A stretch of 64,000 nt of DNA from Fictibacillus macauensis ZFHKF-1. Its GTDB lineage: Bacteria; Bacillota; Bacilli; Bacillales; Fictibacillaceae. A model generated the notes under the pieces. The model did not search any database. It saw only the letters and a program-made list of their open reading frames with translations, and was not told where the DNA came from. The position numbers and the translations under genes were made by a program. Below, one piece after another: positions 9,978 through 19,340 of this stretch. The stretch is from positions 62,001 to 126,000 of the forward strand of contig NZ_AKKV01000026.1 in the NCBI RefSeq assembly GCF_000269865.1, read 5' to 3'. Numbering within the stretch: position 1 is the stretch's first letter; every line of letters begins with the position of its first letter.

Positions 9978-12284
9978 TTATTTCACGCTACTCGTTCGCC
10001 AGCGCAACACTTCCCCTTTTTCAAGCATACACTCAATATCGCCTACTTCATCGGTTCGTAATATCGTTATTCCTTGGTTGTTTAAGCGGTCTAGCACGTC
10101 AGCATTCGGATGACGATATAAATTGCGACGACCGACCGAGATCACAGCAAAAGCCGGTGAAACAGCTTTTATATACGGCTCGGTTGAAGACGTATGACTG
10201 CCATGATGACCAACTTTCAACACCTCTGCCCTAATGGGTTGACCGCTAGCAACGACTTGTTCCTCTCCTTCTCGTTCCATATCACCTGAAAATAAAAAGG
10301 AATGTCCCTCAAGCTCTGCTCGCAATACGATTGAACGGGCATTATACGACGCCTCTTCCCCTTTTGGAGACAGCACAGAAAACATTCCTTCACCTGCCCG
10401 CCAACTCATCCCTCTTCTTACCACTTTCACCGCAACGTGACGCTCTAGCGCCGTCTGCAGCACCTCTTTTTCTTCTTGCTTTTGCAATGCTCCTACTGGG
10501 TATATCACTTCTTCTACAGGAAATTTCGTTAGGATCGTTTGTGCGCTCCCGATATGGTCATGATGTCCGTGCGTTAAAATTAACTTCGTAAGCTTATGAA
10601 TGCCACGTGCCTTGAGCGCTGGCAAAATAACGCGTTTCGCGAGATCATATGTTTTCTTTCGCTTGCGCCACGCTTCTCGTTGAAAGCTAACAACGCCTCC
10701 TGTATCAATTAAATACACCGCAGAATGACGTGGCATCTCTACTAAAATACTATCGCCTTGACCAACATTTAAAAAAGTAACCTTTCCTCGGCTATCAAAC
10801 ATTGGCAAATGATAATGAAGAAGTACTAAAAGTAGTAAAAGGACCCAACCGTAGCTGACTTTTTTTCCTAATCCATCTCGTTCCCACATTACAAGGATAA
10901 AAAAAATAACAGCATAATAAAGCCCAATAAACCAGACTCCAACCTCACCGAACACCCAACTGCGCGTATGCTGCGCTAAATAGAGTAAAAGCTGATTAGA
11001 GTAGGAAAGGACGGTGTTGCTACACAGCACAAAAAACGCCCCAAGCATCGGCACAAGAAGTAAAAAAAGCAAAGATACGGTAACGAGAGGAAAAACAAGC
11101 AGTGAAATAAACGGAATAAACACGAGATTAAGAGGCAAAGACCAAAGAGACAGTTCGTGAAAGGTATAAAGAATGATTGGAAAGGAAATAAGCTGACAGA
11201 GGATAGATGAAAAAGCTAATTGCGCCAAATAGGAAGTATAACGCCCCATAATCCAACGCGAAGAAAGTATTAACGTATACACATTAAAAAAGGAGAGTTG
11301 AAACCCTAGCTCAAAGGCGTAATATGGGTTAAGAACGAGCATCGCGAGCCCTACTGCCGTGATCGCAAACAAAGGAGGCAGCTTGCCCTTTAAGGCGCCA
11401 ATAGCAAACACAATCATCCCCATACAGCCTGCTCGCACAATCGAAGACTCTCCACCGGTTACTAAAATGTACGGAGGCAATAGTGCTACCATCCACCACG
11501 AGGCGGTTTCCCGGGTCACACCGAAACGAATACTACTATAAAACAACAAGCCACATACAATCGCGACATTAAATCCTGATACCGCTAGTAAATGAGAAAG
11601 CCCTAACCGTTGATACGCCTCGATTACATCTTCTGAAATCCCCTCCTCCTCTCCAAACAATAGGGCCGAAATAACACCTGAGACAGAACGAGCAAAGTGG
11701 CGTTCCACAAAAGCAATTGCCTTTTGGCGTGCATTCGTGATCGTTGAAATTAGTTGAAAAGATTGCGACTGACAGTGAGCATTCGACATACGCTCAGGAC
11801 GAAACATCCAATGAATGGACTGACGATGTAAATAGTTTTCATAATCAAGGCCTTCAAAATTCCGCTTTCCTTCAGGCGCAACGAGTGTACCTTCTAGCAC
11901 ACAACGCAATCCTTGACGAAGATTGAGCTGTAGCGCTTGTTTTTCTTGAAGAGAAGCTAGTGTATATTGCAGCACAACCGTCTCTGTTGCTGTTTTAAAA
12001 GAAAAGGAAAGGCCATCGCCATCAAAACGGGGCAAGGAAGCAACCTCGCCTTGTAGCGTTCTATGTCCTTCTTCTAATGAACTTTTATTATAGTGCTCTG
12101 TGACAAGAAATAGAGTATAGAAGGTGAAAAAAAACAGAAGGGAATAAAGTAGGTTTCGTCGTAGAGGGAATGTACGAAGAAAATGGAGCAATAGGAAGGG
12201 AGCAACCATCCACCATTTGTGCTCTGATGCTGCCCATATTCCCCCTAATGCACTTATGAAATACCAAACGCTTGTCGCGCTCAT
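9978..12284 (-). CDS. comEC: Competence DNA channel protein ComEC
   Basis: Membrane channel and probable nuclease for uptake of transforming single-stranded DNA. The 768 residues show N-terminal membrane helices and an OB-like extracellular part (to ~200), and the polytopic Competence domain (about 215-490, with GLSHLLAVSGFNVAIV). The C-terminal metallo-beta-lactamase domain has VGQGDSILVEMP and THGHHDHIG, later SGDME and GHHGSHTSS. All three domains are intact. Its start overlaps the comEB stop by 4 bp, implying translational coupling in comEA-EB-EC. ComK control is known in B. subtilis; I did not identify a clear K-box here. Confidence 0.95.
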   Translation of the reverse strand: MSATSVWYFISALGGIWAASEHKWWMVAPFLLLHFLRTFPLRRNLLYSLLFFFTFYTLFLVTEHYNKSSLEEGHRTLQGEVASLPRFDGDGLSFSFKTATETVVLQYTLASLQEKQALQLNLRQGLRCVLEGTLVAPEGKRNFEGLDYENYLHRQSIHWMFRPERMSNAHCQSQSFQLISTITNARQKAIAFVERHFARSVSGVISALLFGEEEGISEDVIEAYQRLGLSHLLAVSGFNVAIVCGLLFYSSIRFGVTRETASWWMVALLPPYILVTGGESSIVRAGCMGMIVFAIGALKGKLPPLFAITAVGLAMLVLNPYYAFELGFQLSFFNVYTLILSSRWIMGRYTSYLAQLAFSSILCQLISFPIILYTFHELSLWSLPLNLVFIPFISLLVFPLVTVSLLFLLLVPMLGAFFVLCSNTVLSYSNQLLLYLAQHTRSWVFGEVGVWFIGLYYAVIFFILVMWERDGLGKKVSYGWVLLLLLVLLHYHLPMFDSRGKVTFLNVGQGDSILVEMPRHSAVYLIDTGGVVSFQREAWRKRKKTYDLAKRVILPALKARGIHKLTKLILTHGHHDHIGSAQTILTKFPVEEVIYPVGALQKQEEKEVLQTALERHVAVKVVRRGMSWRAGEGMFSVLSPKGEEASYNARSIVLRAELEGHSFLFSGDMEREGEEQVVASGQPIRAEVLKVGHHGSHTSSTEPYIKAVSPAFAVISVGRRNLYRHPNADVLDRLNNQGITILRTDEVGDIECMLEKGEVLRWRTSSVK

Positions 12285-12856
12285 CGTTGGTAGGCGTTTG
12301 ACGGATAAAGCTGTTCAATTTTATCTTGCAAGGATGCAATCGTCGCTGAGTCTGCGCCTACCTCAGCCGCATGAAGTAATTGGTGCATTAACTCTTTTTG
12401 CTCTTCATGTAGTGGGTTTAAGTGTTGATTGTGAAATGGCACATGTTTTACCGTTAAGCCAGCTTCCCGAAATTGTTCAATTGCATACGGATGATTTTTA
12501 TAATCATTGGCATAGTATAGCGTTTTAATGCCACTTTGGATGATTGTTCGACAGCAGTGCAAGCACGGAAAATGTGTCACATACATTTCAGCACCTTCCA
12601 CTGGCACACCAAATTTTGCACATTGTAGGATGGCATTCATTTCTGCATGAATCGTCCGTACACAATGACCGTCAATAACATAACAACCTTCATCGATACA
12701 ATGGACACCACCCGAAATAGAGCCATTATAGCCCCCGGCAATGATTCGTTTATCTCTTACAATCGTTGCCCCGACTTCTAGTCGTGTACACGTGCTCCGC
12801 ATAGCTAGCAAGTGGCTTTGCGCCATAAAATAATGATCCCAAGAAATTCGTTCCAT
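12281..12856 (-). CDS. comEB: dCMP deaminase ComEB
   Basis: Zinc dCMP/cytidine-type deaminase. Zinc ligands are visible in HAEMNAIL (histidine and catalytic glutamate) and PCLHCCRTI. The 191 residues match ComEB. It is the second gene of comEA-EB-EC, and the enzyme is dispensable for competence in B. subtilis. The N-terminus RISWDHYFMAQSHLLAMRS is the family start. Confidence 0.93.
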   Translation of the reverse strand: MERISWDHYFMAQSHLLAMRSTCTRLEVGATIVRDKRIIAGGYNGSISGGVHCIDEGCYVIDGHCVRTIHAEMNAILQCAKFGVPVEGAEMYVTHFPCLHCCRTIIQSGIKTLYYANDYKNHPYAIEQFREAGLTVKHVPFHNQHLNPLHEEQKELMHQLLHAAEVGADSATIASLQDKIEQLYPSNAYQR

Positions 12857-12921
12857 AATGATCTCCTTTTCTTTCGTTTCTTTTTAGTGTAGGGATGTCC
12901 TTGTCTCTCGTCAACCATCAC

Positions 12922-13563
12922 TTAGTCTAACGAAATTTGCTCCTTCATCTTCGCTAGCGATTTTTCCCCAATGCCCGAGACGTCCATCCGCTCTTCTATT
13001 TTTTGAAACCGTCCTTTTTCTTGTCGATAGGCGAGAATTGCCTTTGCGCGCGCCGGCCCTACGCCATTTAACTTCTGAAGCTCTTCTTCATTAGCCGAAT
13101 TAATATGAACCATCACCCCAGCGCCTCCTCCATCACTCGCACTCGTAGTGGAGGGAGATCCAGCTGAAGCGACGCCCGGGACGTCTTTTTCTCCTTTAGC
13201 CGGAATATAGAGAAGCAATTCATCCCTCAGTAACATGGATAGGTTAACATTTCGTTGCTGCGCTTGTTTCGTAAAGCCTCCCGCCATCCTAATCGCGTCA
13301 AAAACGCGTTGTCCATTTTTTAATTCATACACCCCAGGATGGCGAACAGCTCCCTTTACATCCACTTTTACAAAACTTTTTTCTGTTCCGACCTCTGGTG
13401 GTTTGGTGCGTGTTTCTGCTTTTCCAGCTTGCAACGTTGGCGGTAATTTTTGTTGCGTTTCCTCATGATTTTCTTGCCTCCAAAAAAACAAAGCGATACA
13501 GCCAACAACAAGCAGAATTGGTCCAAAAATCTTTCCTTTTCTGATCCACTCTTCTTTGTTCAA
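12922..13563 (-). CDS. comEA: Competence DNA receptor ComEA
   Basis: Membrane-anchored double-stranded DNA receptor. One transmembrane helix (FGPILLVVGCIALFFW) is followed by a disordered linker and a SLBB-type domain (VDVKGAVRHPGVYELKNGQR). A Gly/Ser/Thr-rich spacer leads to the C-terminal helix-hairpin-helix (INSANEEELQKLNGVGPARA). I choose the TTG at 13561-13563 (MNKEEWIRKG) because AAAGGGG lies at suitable spacing; an upstream TTG at 13585 is also possible. It is divergent from comER and heads comEA-EB-EC. Confidence 0.93.
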   Translation of the reverse strand: MNKEEWIRKGKIFGPILLVVGCIALFFWRQENHEETQQKLPPTLQAGKAETRTKPPEVGTEKSFVKVDVKGAVRHPGVYELKNGQRVFDAIRMAGGFTKQAQQRNVNLSMLLRDELLLYIPAKGEKDVPGVASAGSPSTTSASDGGGAGVMVHINSANEEELQKLNGVGPARAKAILAYRQEKGRFQKIEERMDVSGIGEKSLAKMKEQISLD

Positions 13564-13654
13564 ATGAGTAAACCCCTTTCTTTTCAACCTTTACATAATC
13601 TTCATCGTTACAACATATACATGAGCCGTAATGCATTGGAGGGAGGAATTGTTC

Positions 13655-14488
13655 GTGAAAATAGGTTTTATTGGAACAGGAAACATGGGGAGTATTCTCG
13701 TATCTTCATTCATTGAGGCCAAAGCGATAGAGGCTTCCAGTGTGATGGTGACGAATCGTACCATCGCAAAAGCAAATGCACTGCAGGAGCGTTATTCAGC
13801 GCTTCAAGTGGCACCGAGCGCACAAGAGGTTATTGCGTTTGCCAACATAATCTTTATGTGTGTAAAGCCTCATCAGTTTATGGATATTTTACCGTCTCAT
13901 CAACAATGGTTTACGAAAGAAAAGTTACTCGTTTCGATTACGAGTCCACTGCAGTGCGAAGAGCTTGAAAAGGTGGTCCCTTGCAGTGTTGCACGTGCCA
14001 TACCAAGCATTACAAACCGCGCCTTAGCCGGTGCCTCGCTACTAACCTTTGGCACCCGATGTACAGCAAAACAGAAGGAGCAATTACAAACCTTATTTGA
14101 CAGCATTTCGACCCCCCTTCTTATTAATAATGACATTACGCGCGTTTCATCAGACATAGCGAGTTGCGGGCCTGCTTTCATCGGATACGTGTTGCAATGC
14201 ATGATTAATAGCGCCGTCGCGCAAACGAAGATTTCAAACGAACAAGCAACCGAGCTTACGAGTCAAATGATTATCGGGATGGGAAAATTGTTAGAAAAAA
14301 AGATTTTCACTTTGCCAACGCTCGTTGAAAAAGTATGTGTAAAAGGTGGGATTACGGGAGAAGGAATTAAAATTTTACAAGAGGACGTGGAGCACGTTTT
14401 TGATAAAGTCATTCAACGAACACATGAAAAATATGATGATGAGCGCGCTAAAATTGCGCAACAATTCCAAGCGCATCACTCTTCTTAA
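13655..14488 (+). CDS. comER: ComER, pyrroline-5-carboxylate reductase-like protein
   Basis: Belongs to the NADP-binding P5C reductase family. The N-terminus MKIGFIGTGNMGSIL contains the Rossmann GxGxxG. A conserved late segment reads GGITGEGIKIL, a ComER/ProC-like helix bundle motif. The GTG start at 13655 has GGGAGGAA upstream; the longer frame from 13631 lacks one. 277 residues. As in B. subtilis it runs divergently from comEA. The true substrate is not known; a role in sporulation and biofilm checkpoints has been described for Bacillus ComER. Confidence 0.9.
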   Translation: MKIGFIGTGNMGSILVSSFIEAKAIEASSVMVTNRTIAKANALQERYSALQVAPSAQEVIAFANIIFMCVKPHQFMDILPSHQQWFTKEKLLVSITSPLQCEELEKVVPCSVARAIPSITNRALAGASLLTFGTRCTAKQKEQLQTLFDSISTPLLINNDITRVSSDIASCGPAFIGYVLQCMINSAVAQTKISNEQATELTSQMIIGMGKLLEKKIFTLPTLVEKVCVKGGITGEGIKILQEDVEHVFDKVIQRTHEKYDDERAKIAQQFQAHHSS

Positions 14489-14623
14489 ATTAAAGATTCG
14501 ATCAAATTTTCTAAAATCCTTCTATGTTTTTAGGTGTTTTTTCCTACATCCTCTGTTCTCATCGTTTCAATAAATGGTATTATATAACCAATTACTTACG
14601 AAAAAACATGGAGGATTTTGCAC

Positions 14624-14794
14624 ATGACTACCGGTTCGTATTTGTATATTATTTGTGCCATCATCATTGTTGTTCTCCTTGCCGCGCTCGTCATCCGATG
14701 GGTGCGTACCACACGAAAACAACAGCAACGTCTCATGGATATAGAAAAGCAGTTAGCGATTCTCATCGATGAACGCACAACCACAGAAAAATAA
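14624..14794 (+). CDS. Small single-span membrane protein
   Basis: A 56-residue frame starts with ATG at 14624 after GGAGG at normal spacing. An N-terminal membrane helix (about 6-25, YLYIICAIIIVVLLAALVI) is followed by a basic and then charged coiled-coil-prone tail (RQQQRLMDIEKQLAIL). It ends in a strong terminator. No family recognised. It lies between comER and yqeM. Confidence 0.65.
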   Translation: MTTGSYLYIICAIIIVVLLAALVIRWVRTTRKQQQRLMDIEKQLAILIDERTTTEK

Positions 14795-14798
14795 AAAA

Positions 14799-14841
14799 GC
14801 CGAACATCATCACCACATTTTAAAGCGGTGAGATGTTCGGC
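14799..14841. terminator. Bidirectional terminator before yqeM
   Basis: Arms GCCGAACATC and GATGTTCGGC with A6 on the left serve the small forward gene and the convergent yqeM operon end. Confidence 0.75.
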
Positions 14842-14846
14842 ATCAC

Positions 14847-15581
14847 TTATTTACTACATACGAAAAAAAGACGTTCACTTTCCTCACCAATCGGCTCTCC
14901 ATGCGGACCACCTAGTTGCTTCCTTACCGTAAATCCAGCTTGTTCTAATAGCTGTACGTACGTTTCGGGCGCAAGACTACGTTGCTTATGTAGTTCATCA
15001 AATCGGCGATACAACCCATTGTCTTCTTCAACAAAAAAGCTTAGTTCATGTTCAATGCTATGCGGTAATTCCCCTGCAAAACATTGCCAAATAAAAGGTA
15101 CATGTTCATCGAGGCTTCCAAACGTTTGCTGTAAAAAAACGTGCTCCATTTTATAAAGCGAATGCACATCGAATAACAGCATGCCGCCTTCTTTCAAATG
15201 GCGATGTATACCTACAAAGGTACGCAATACCGCTTCTTCTTCTAGAATGTAATTTAATGAATCACAAAAAATAACGGCAGCATCAAACGTTGGTAAGCCT
15301 TCTAATTTCGTCATATCTTGTTGAAGAAAGTGTAGTGACACCTTTTGGCGCATCGCTTTCTCTTGCGCAATCACAAGCATATCTTCTGATAAATCCACAC
15401 CTGTAACGTGATAGCCTTTTTGTGCCAAACGCAATGACATCGCCCCAGTGCCACAACCAAGATCTAACACAGATGAAATCTCATGATCTTTCGTTTCTTT
15501 TTCAAAAAAAGACAACCATTCATCGTACGGAACATCTTCCATGAGCTCATCATATACGTAGGCAAACTGTTCGTAACTCAT
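14847..15581 (-). CDS. yqeM: YqeM, SAM-dependent methyltransferase
   Basis: Class I methyltransferase with motif I VLDLGCGTGAMSLRLA (about 38-53) and the post-I acidic VTGVDLSEDML. The 244 residues are full length. The N-terminus MSYEQFAYVYDELMEDVPYD is typical of YqeM. It is the last gene of the leftward yqeG-yqeM operon, 9 bp after rsfS. Substrate unknown. Confidence 0.9.
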   Translation of the reverse strand: MSYEQFAYVYDELMEDVPYDEWLSFFEKETKDHEISSVLDLGCGTGAMSLRLAQKGYHVTGVDLSEDMLVIAQEKAMRQKVSLHFLQQDMTKLEGLPTFDAAVIFCDSLNYILEEEAVLRTFVGIHRHLKEGGMLLFDVHSLYKMEHVFLQQTFGSLDEHVPFIWQCFAGELPHSIEHELSFFVEEDNGLYRRFDELHKQRSLAPETYVQLLEQAGFTVRKQLGGPHGEPIGEESERLFFVCSK

Positions 15582-15589
15582 CGTTTTCC

Positions 15590-15943
15590 TTACGTAAGCA
15601 TGTCACCAATCTCTTCAGTTGGCGCATCTCCCCATAGTTTTTCAAGATTATAATACACACGCTCATCACGATGGAATACATGCACAACGATATCCCCAAG
15701 ATCCGCTAATACCCAACGCGCTTGATCAAAGCCTTCTAAACGGTGAATGTCAACGTTGTTTTCAAGAGCTACATCTTTAATTTCTTTCGCAATCGCTTGA
15801 ACTTGCTTTTCGGAATTACCATGACACATTACAAAATAATCGGCAATCGGTGAAATTCCTTGCATGTTTAATACGACGATGTTTTCTGCGCGCTTATCGT
15901 CAGCTGCTTTGACGACTAACTCTAAAAATTGTTGTTCTTTCAA
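15590..15943 (-). CDS. rsfS: Ribosome silencing factor RsfS (YqeL)
   Basis: Binds ribosomal protein L14 and blocks subunit joining under nutrient limitation. 117 residues with the conserved blocks ISPIADYFVMCHGNSEKQVQAI and the RWVLADLGDIVVHVFHRDER region. Next to yqeK and nadD in the standard order. Confidence 0.95.
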   Translation of the reverse strand: MKEQQFLELVVKAADDKRAENIVVLNMQGISPIADYFVMCHGNSEKQVQAIAKEIKDVALENNVDIHRLEGFDQARWVLADLGDIVVHVFHRDERVYYNLEKLWGDAPTEEIGDMLT

Positions 15944-15962
15944 AATAAAACTCCTCCAATAA

Positions 15963-16532
15963 TTATCTATTTTTCCTTTTTCGCTGCAAATGATTATACG
16001 TTTCGATCGTAGCAGGGAAAATAAGCTGCTGCTGTTTCATAAGAAACGTTACTGTGTTTCGTAAAGCGGCAATACAAGCGACCTCTAAGTCCTCTTGCGC
16101 AAGAGCTCTTACCTCATCTACGCCGGGAAAGTTACGACCAGGTTCAATATAATCTGCTAAAAAAATGATTTGATCGAGCAGTGGCATGTCGACTGCACCC
16201 GTTGTATGATTGGTAATGGCACTTAAGATTTCTTGATTCGTAATGCCTACTTCATGTTCTACGAGATACGCCCCAACTGGCGCATGAAGCAACTCTGTAC
16301 CGTAATGAAGCAGCGTCTCATCCATTTTTTGTTGGATGACGATGCGGCGCATTTCCTCTTTTGGACGAAATTTCGCATAATCGTGAAAAATGGCGGCAAT
16401 TTCTGCTTTTTTACGATCTGCACCATAACGTTCTGCCAAAGCAATCGCCGTTTCCATCACACCAAGCGTATGAACATAGCGATGCTCTGTTAACTGTTCT
16501 TTAACGATTTCGAGGGCTTTCTTCCGTTCCAT
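15963..16532 (-). CDS. yqeK: YqeK, HD-domain hydrolase (diadenosine tetraphosphatase)
   Basis: HD-superfamily metal phosphohydrolase. Ligand motifs are HTLGVMETA, AAIFHDYAKF with the HD pair, HAPVGAYL, and ADYIEPGR near the C-terminus. YqeK proteins split Ap4A symmetrically. 189 residues. The 5' end overlaps nadD by ~30 bp, implying coupling. Confidence 0.92.
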   Translation of the reverse strand: MERKKALEIVKEQLTEHRYVHTLGVMETAIALAERYGADRKKAEIAAIFHDYAKFRPKEEMRRIVIQQKMDETLLHYGTELLHAPVGAYLVEHEVGITNQEILSAITNHTTGAVDMPLLDQIIFLADYIEPGRNFPGVDEVRALAQEDLEVACIAALRNTVTFLMKQQQLIFPATIETYNHLQRKRKNR

Positions 16533-17100
16533 AAAGTCCCTTCACCTCTATTACACGTCGCACTCCATCTGGCAAAATGTACTTTGTATTTTTTCCTTCT
16601 TCTAGCCGTTGTCGGATAAATGTAGAGGATACATTAAACGATGGGACATACAGTTCCTCTACCGAAAAAGGATAGTGATTTTCTTTCAATGGATAATCTT
16701 CGCGATTAATCGCAATAAACGTTACTAACTTACCTAACGCTTCGATCTCATGCCACTGTTCTAAAGAATTCGCCATATCCCCACCGATAATAAAGAAAAA
16801 TTCATGCGTTGGATAGCGCGTACAAAGTGTCCGCATCGTATCTATAGTATATGACGGACCCTCTCGTTCAAACTCAAGAAGCGAGAGGGAAAATTTATCA
16901 TTATGACGGATTGCTTCTTGAACTAAGGCAATACGATCTTCATCACTTACGTTCCCCGCCAATTGCTTGTGCGGAGGCTGACTCGCTGGCATCCACCACA
17001 CTTCATCAAGTGCAAAGGCCGCTAATGCTTCTTGAGCAATGAGCAAATGACCATGATGCGGGGGATTAAAGGATCCACCAAACACGCCAATTTTCGCCAT
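16501..17100 (-). CDS. nadD: Nicotinate-nucleotide adenylyltransferase
   Basis: Converts nicotinate mononucleotide and ATP to deamido-NAD in NAD synthesis. The nucleotidyltransferase start GVFGGSFNPPHHGHLLIAQE includes the HxGH motif; the late VSSTFIRQRL is the ISSTxIR-type motif. 199 residues. Overlaps yqeK downstream and starts 5 bp after yhbY. Confidence 0.96.
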   Translation of the reverse strand: MAKIGVFGGSFNPPHHGHLLIAQEALAAFALDEVWWMPASQPPHKQLAGNVSDEDRIALVQEAIRHNDKFSLSLLEFEREGPSYTIDTMRTLCTRYPTHEFFFIIGGDMANSLEQWHEIEALGKLVTFIAINREDYPLKENHYPFSVEELYVPSFNVSSTFIRQRLEEGKNTKYILPDGVRRVIEVKGLYGTEESPRNR

Positions 17101-17105
17101 AATCG

Positions 17106-17396
17106 TTACGGCAACTTAATCTCTTTATTTTCTTTTGATTCTTTATACAGTACAATCACACTGCCAATTACTTGAACGACCTGAGCTTTTGCTCCAGTAG
17201 CAAGCGCACGCGCGACATCGTCTTTATTTTCATCACAGTTTTGAAGAATGCTGACTTTAATAAGCTCACGCACTTCCAATGCTTCTGCAATTTGCGTTAC
17301 CATATTTTCATTTACGCCACCTTTACCTACTTGAAAAATAGGTTGTAGACCGTTCGCCATAGATCGTAAAAATCGTTTTTGTTTACCTGATAACAT
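17106..17396 (-). CDS. yhbY: YhbY (YqeI) RNA-binding CRM-domain protein
   Basis: A 96-residue CRM-domain protein that associates with pre-50S ribosomes. The start LSGKQKRFLRSMANGLQP and IFQVGKGGVNENM are the KH-like CRM signature, with IKVSILQNCDE after it. The start overlaps the aroE stop by 14 bp. Confidence 0.94.
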   Translation of the reverse strand: MLSGKQKRFLRSMANGLQPIFQVGKGGVNENMVTQIAEALEVRELIKVSILQNCDENKDDVARALATGAKAQVVQVIGSVIVLYKESKENKEIKLP

Positions 17397-18228
17397 AATT
17401 TCCTCCTACACTTTTCACTACAATTTGTTCCATTAATGAAACATTCGGTTCTTTGCCTGTCCATTTCGTAAAAGCTAACGCACCTTGAAAAACGAGCATT
17501 GCGACACCATTATCGATGATGGCTCCTTTTTCTTTGGCAAGCGTCAACCATTTCGTCTGAAACGGATTATAAATAATATCAATGACATACGTACCTTCGT
17601 TAAGATGTGTTAACGAAAGCGGTAATGGATCATCTTCGTTCATCCCCATTGAGGTTGTGTTGATCACAATCCCAAAGGAAGCTAGTTGTTCCTCCGCTTG
17701 TTGCAAGGAAAGGACAACGTCACTCTCTCGCAAACAATCGTTTGCGATCTGTGTTGCTTTTGCTTCTGTCCGATTAGCAATTGCGACTACTTTCGGATTT
17801 TTGTTCGCCAGCGCATAACAGATGGCCCGTGAGGCACCACCTGCTCCAATCACTAAGATGGTATCTTGCGAGGAGATCCTACGGTTCATAAGCCGTTCTA
17901 CTCCTTTTACAAAGCCGGCACCATCTGTATTATAGCCAACGAGTACCCCGTTTTCATTCACAATCGTATTTACTGCCCCAATGCGGCGCGCTTCTTCACT
18001 AATCTCATCTAAAAAGGGCATCACGGCCGTTTTATGAGGAATCGTAACATTACACCCTTTATAGTGAAACGTTTTTAACGCTTCTACCGCTTGCTGAAGT
18101 TGCTCGGGAGGAACGTTAAATTTTTCGTATTCAAAAGATAACCCTTGCTCGTTGAACGCCGCATTTTGCATTTGTGGCGAAACAGAGTGATGCACAGGGT
18201 ATCCAAGTAATCCGGTTAATTGCGCCAT
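17383..18228 (-). CDS. aroE: Shikimate dehydrogenase
   Basis: NADPH-dependent reduction of 3-dehydroshikimate to shikimate in aromatic amino acid synthesis. Substrate-site motifs are GYPVHHSVSPQMQNAAF and NVTIPHK with the catalytic lysine; the NADP-binding loop is GAGGASRAI. 281 residues, full length. Lies between yqeH and yhbY as in B. subtilis. Confidence 0.95.
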   Translation of the reverse strand: MAQLTGLLGYPVHHSVSPQMQNAAFNEQGLSFEYEKFNVPPEQLQQAVEALKTFHYKGCNVTIPHKTAVMPFLDEISEEARRIGAVNTIVNENGVLVGYNTDGAGFVKGVERLMNRRISSQDTILVIGAGGASRAICYALANKNPKVVAIANRTEAKATQIANDCLRESDVVLSLQQAEEQLASFGIVINTTSMGMNEDDPLPLSLTHLNEGTYVIDIIYNPFQTKWLTLAKEKGAIIDNGVAMLVFQGALAFTKWTGKEPNVSLMEQIVVKSVGGNYVIR

Positions 18229-18239
18229 AACTTCCCCTC

Positions 18240-19340
18240 CTATATGAGCGAAGGTCTTAATGTAACGGCTACCCCTTCAGGCGCGTATGCAGCTACCTTT
18301 GCTCCCGCTTCTTTTACCGAAATCCAACCTAAACCAGAAAAGACAATGTCCGTATCTTTTTCTTTAATCATAAATTCATATCGTTTCAGTGGTGGTAGCT
18401 TCTCACGATCTTGTGGTGGCGTTAATAGCTCTCCTAAATGCTTTTCATAGAGATCATCCGCACGTTCAAGCTTCGTACGATGGATGTTTAAGTCATTAGA
18501 AATGTGACACACAAATGAACGGCGCCCACCTTTTATATAATCAAAACGAGCTAATCCGCCTAAGAATAAGGATTGTTCCTCATTCAGCTGATAGACAAGT
18601 GGTTTAATCTCTTTTTTTGGCATAATGATTTTCAGCTCATCTTTACTAACAAAATGCGCCATTTGATGATGATTAATAATACCTGGTGTGTCAAATAAAG
18701 CTGTTTCTTCATCCAAAGGAATGTCAATTAAGTTTAACGTCGTTCCCGGGAAATAAGAGGTTGTAATGATGTCTTGTTGCTCCGTACCAAGCTGTTTAAT
18801 CAATCCATTAATAAAGGTTGACTTCCCAACATTTGTACAGCCGACTACATACACGTCTTTCCCTTCACGAAGTTCATCAATTTGCTCTGCCACTTCTTGC
18901 AAGCCTGTCCCTTTTGCAGATGACACTAAATGAACTTCTTCTGCTTTGACGCCATATTCCTTTGCCATCGTTGCCATCCATTGCTTTAAGCGGTTTTTAT
19001 TCACTGATTTAGGCAATAAATCGACCTTATTACCGACGAGCATCAGTTTGTTTTTGCCAATATAGCGATGGATGCCCGGTAACCATGATCCGTTGAAATC
19101 AAAAATGTCTACGATTTTAACGACGAGTGATTGTGTATCACCAATACTTGATAAAATTTTACGATAATCGTCGTCCGTTAAATTCACATCTTGGATTTCA
19201 TTGTAATGCTTTAAACGAAAACATCGTTGGCAAATGACCGCTTCTTTTTTCAAACTAGAAGGTGGAGCATATCCTAACCCTTCTTTGTCTTCCGTTTGAA
19301 TCGGTACACCACAGCCGATGCATTTAATTTGTTCACTCAA
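18240..19340 (-). CDS. yqeH: Ribosome biogenesis GTPase YqeH
   Basis: Circularly permuted GTPase needed for 30S assembly. The N-terminal zinc finger has CIGCGVPIQ and CQRCFRLKHY. The permuted G motifs run NKVD (G4) then GCTNVGKSTFING (G1) and DTPGI (G3). The C-terminal domain binds rRNA. 366 residues. It overlaps yqeG by 4 bp. Confidence 0.95.
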   Translation of the reverse strand: MSEQIKCIGCGVPIQTEDKEGLGYAPPSSLKKEAVICQRCFRLKHYNEIQDVNLTDDDYRKILSSIGDTQSLVVKIVDIFDFNGSWLPGIHRYIGKNKLMLVGNKVDLLPKSVNKNRLKQWMATMAKEYGVKAEEVHLVSSAKGTGLQEVAEQIDELREGKDVYVVGCTNVGKSTFINGLIKQLGTEQQDIITTSYFPGTTLNLIDIPLDEETALFDTPGIINHHQMAHFVSKDELKIIMPKKEIKPLVYQLNEEQSLFLGGLARFDYIKGGRRSFVCHISNDLNIHRTKLERADDLYEKHLGELLTPPQDREKLPPLKRYEFMIKEKDTDIVFSGLGWISVKEAGAKVAAYAPEGVAVTLRPSLI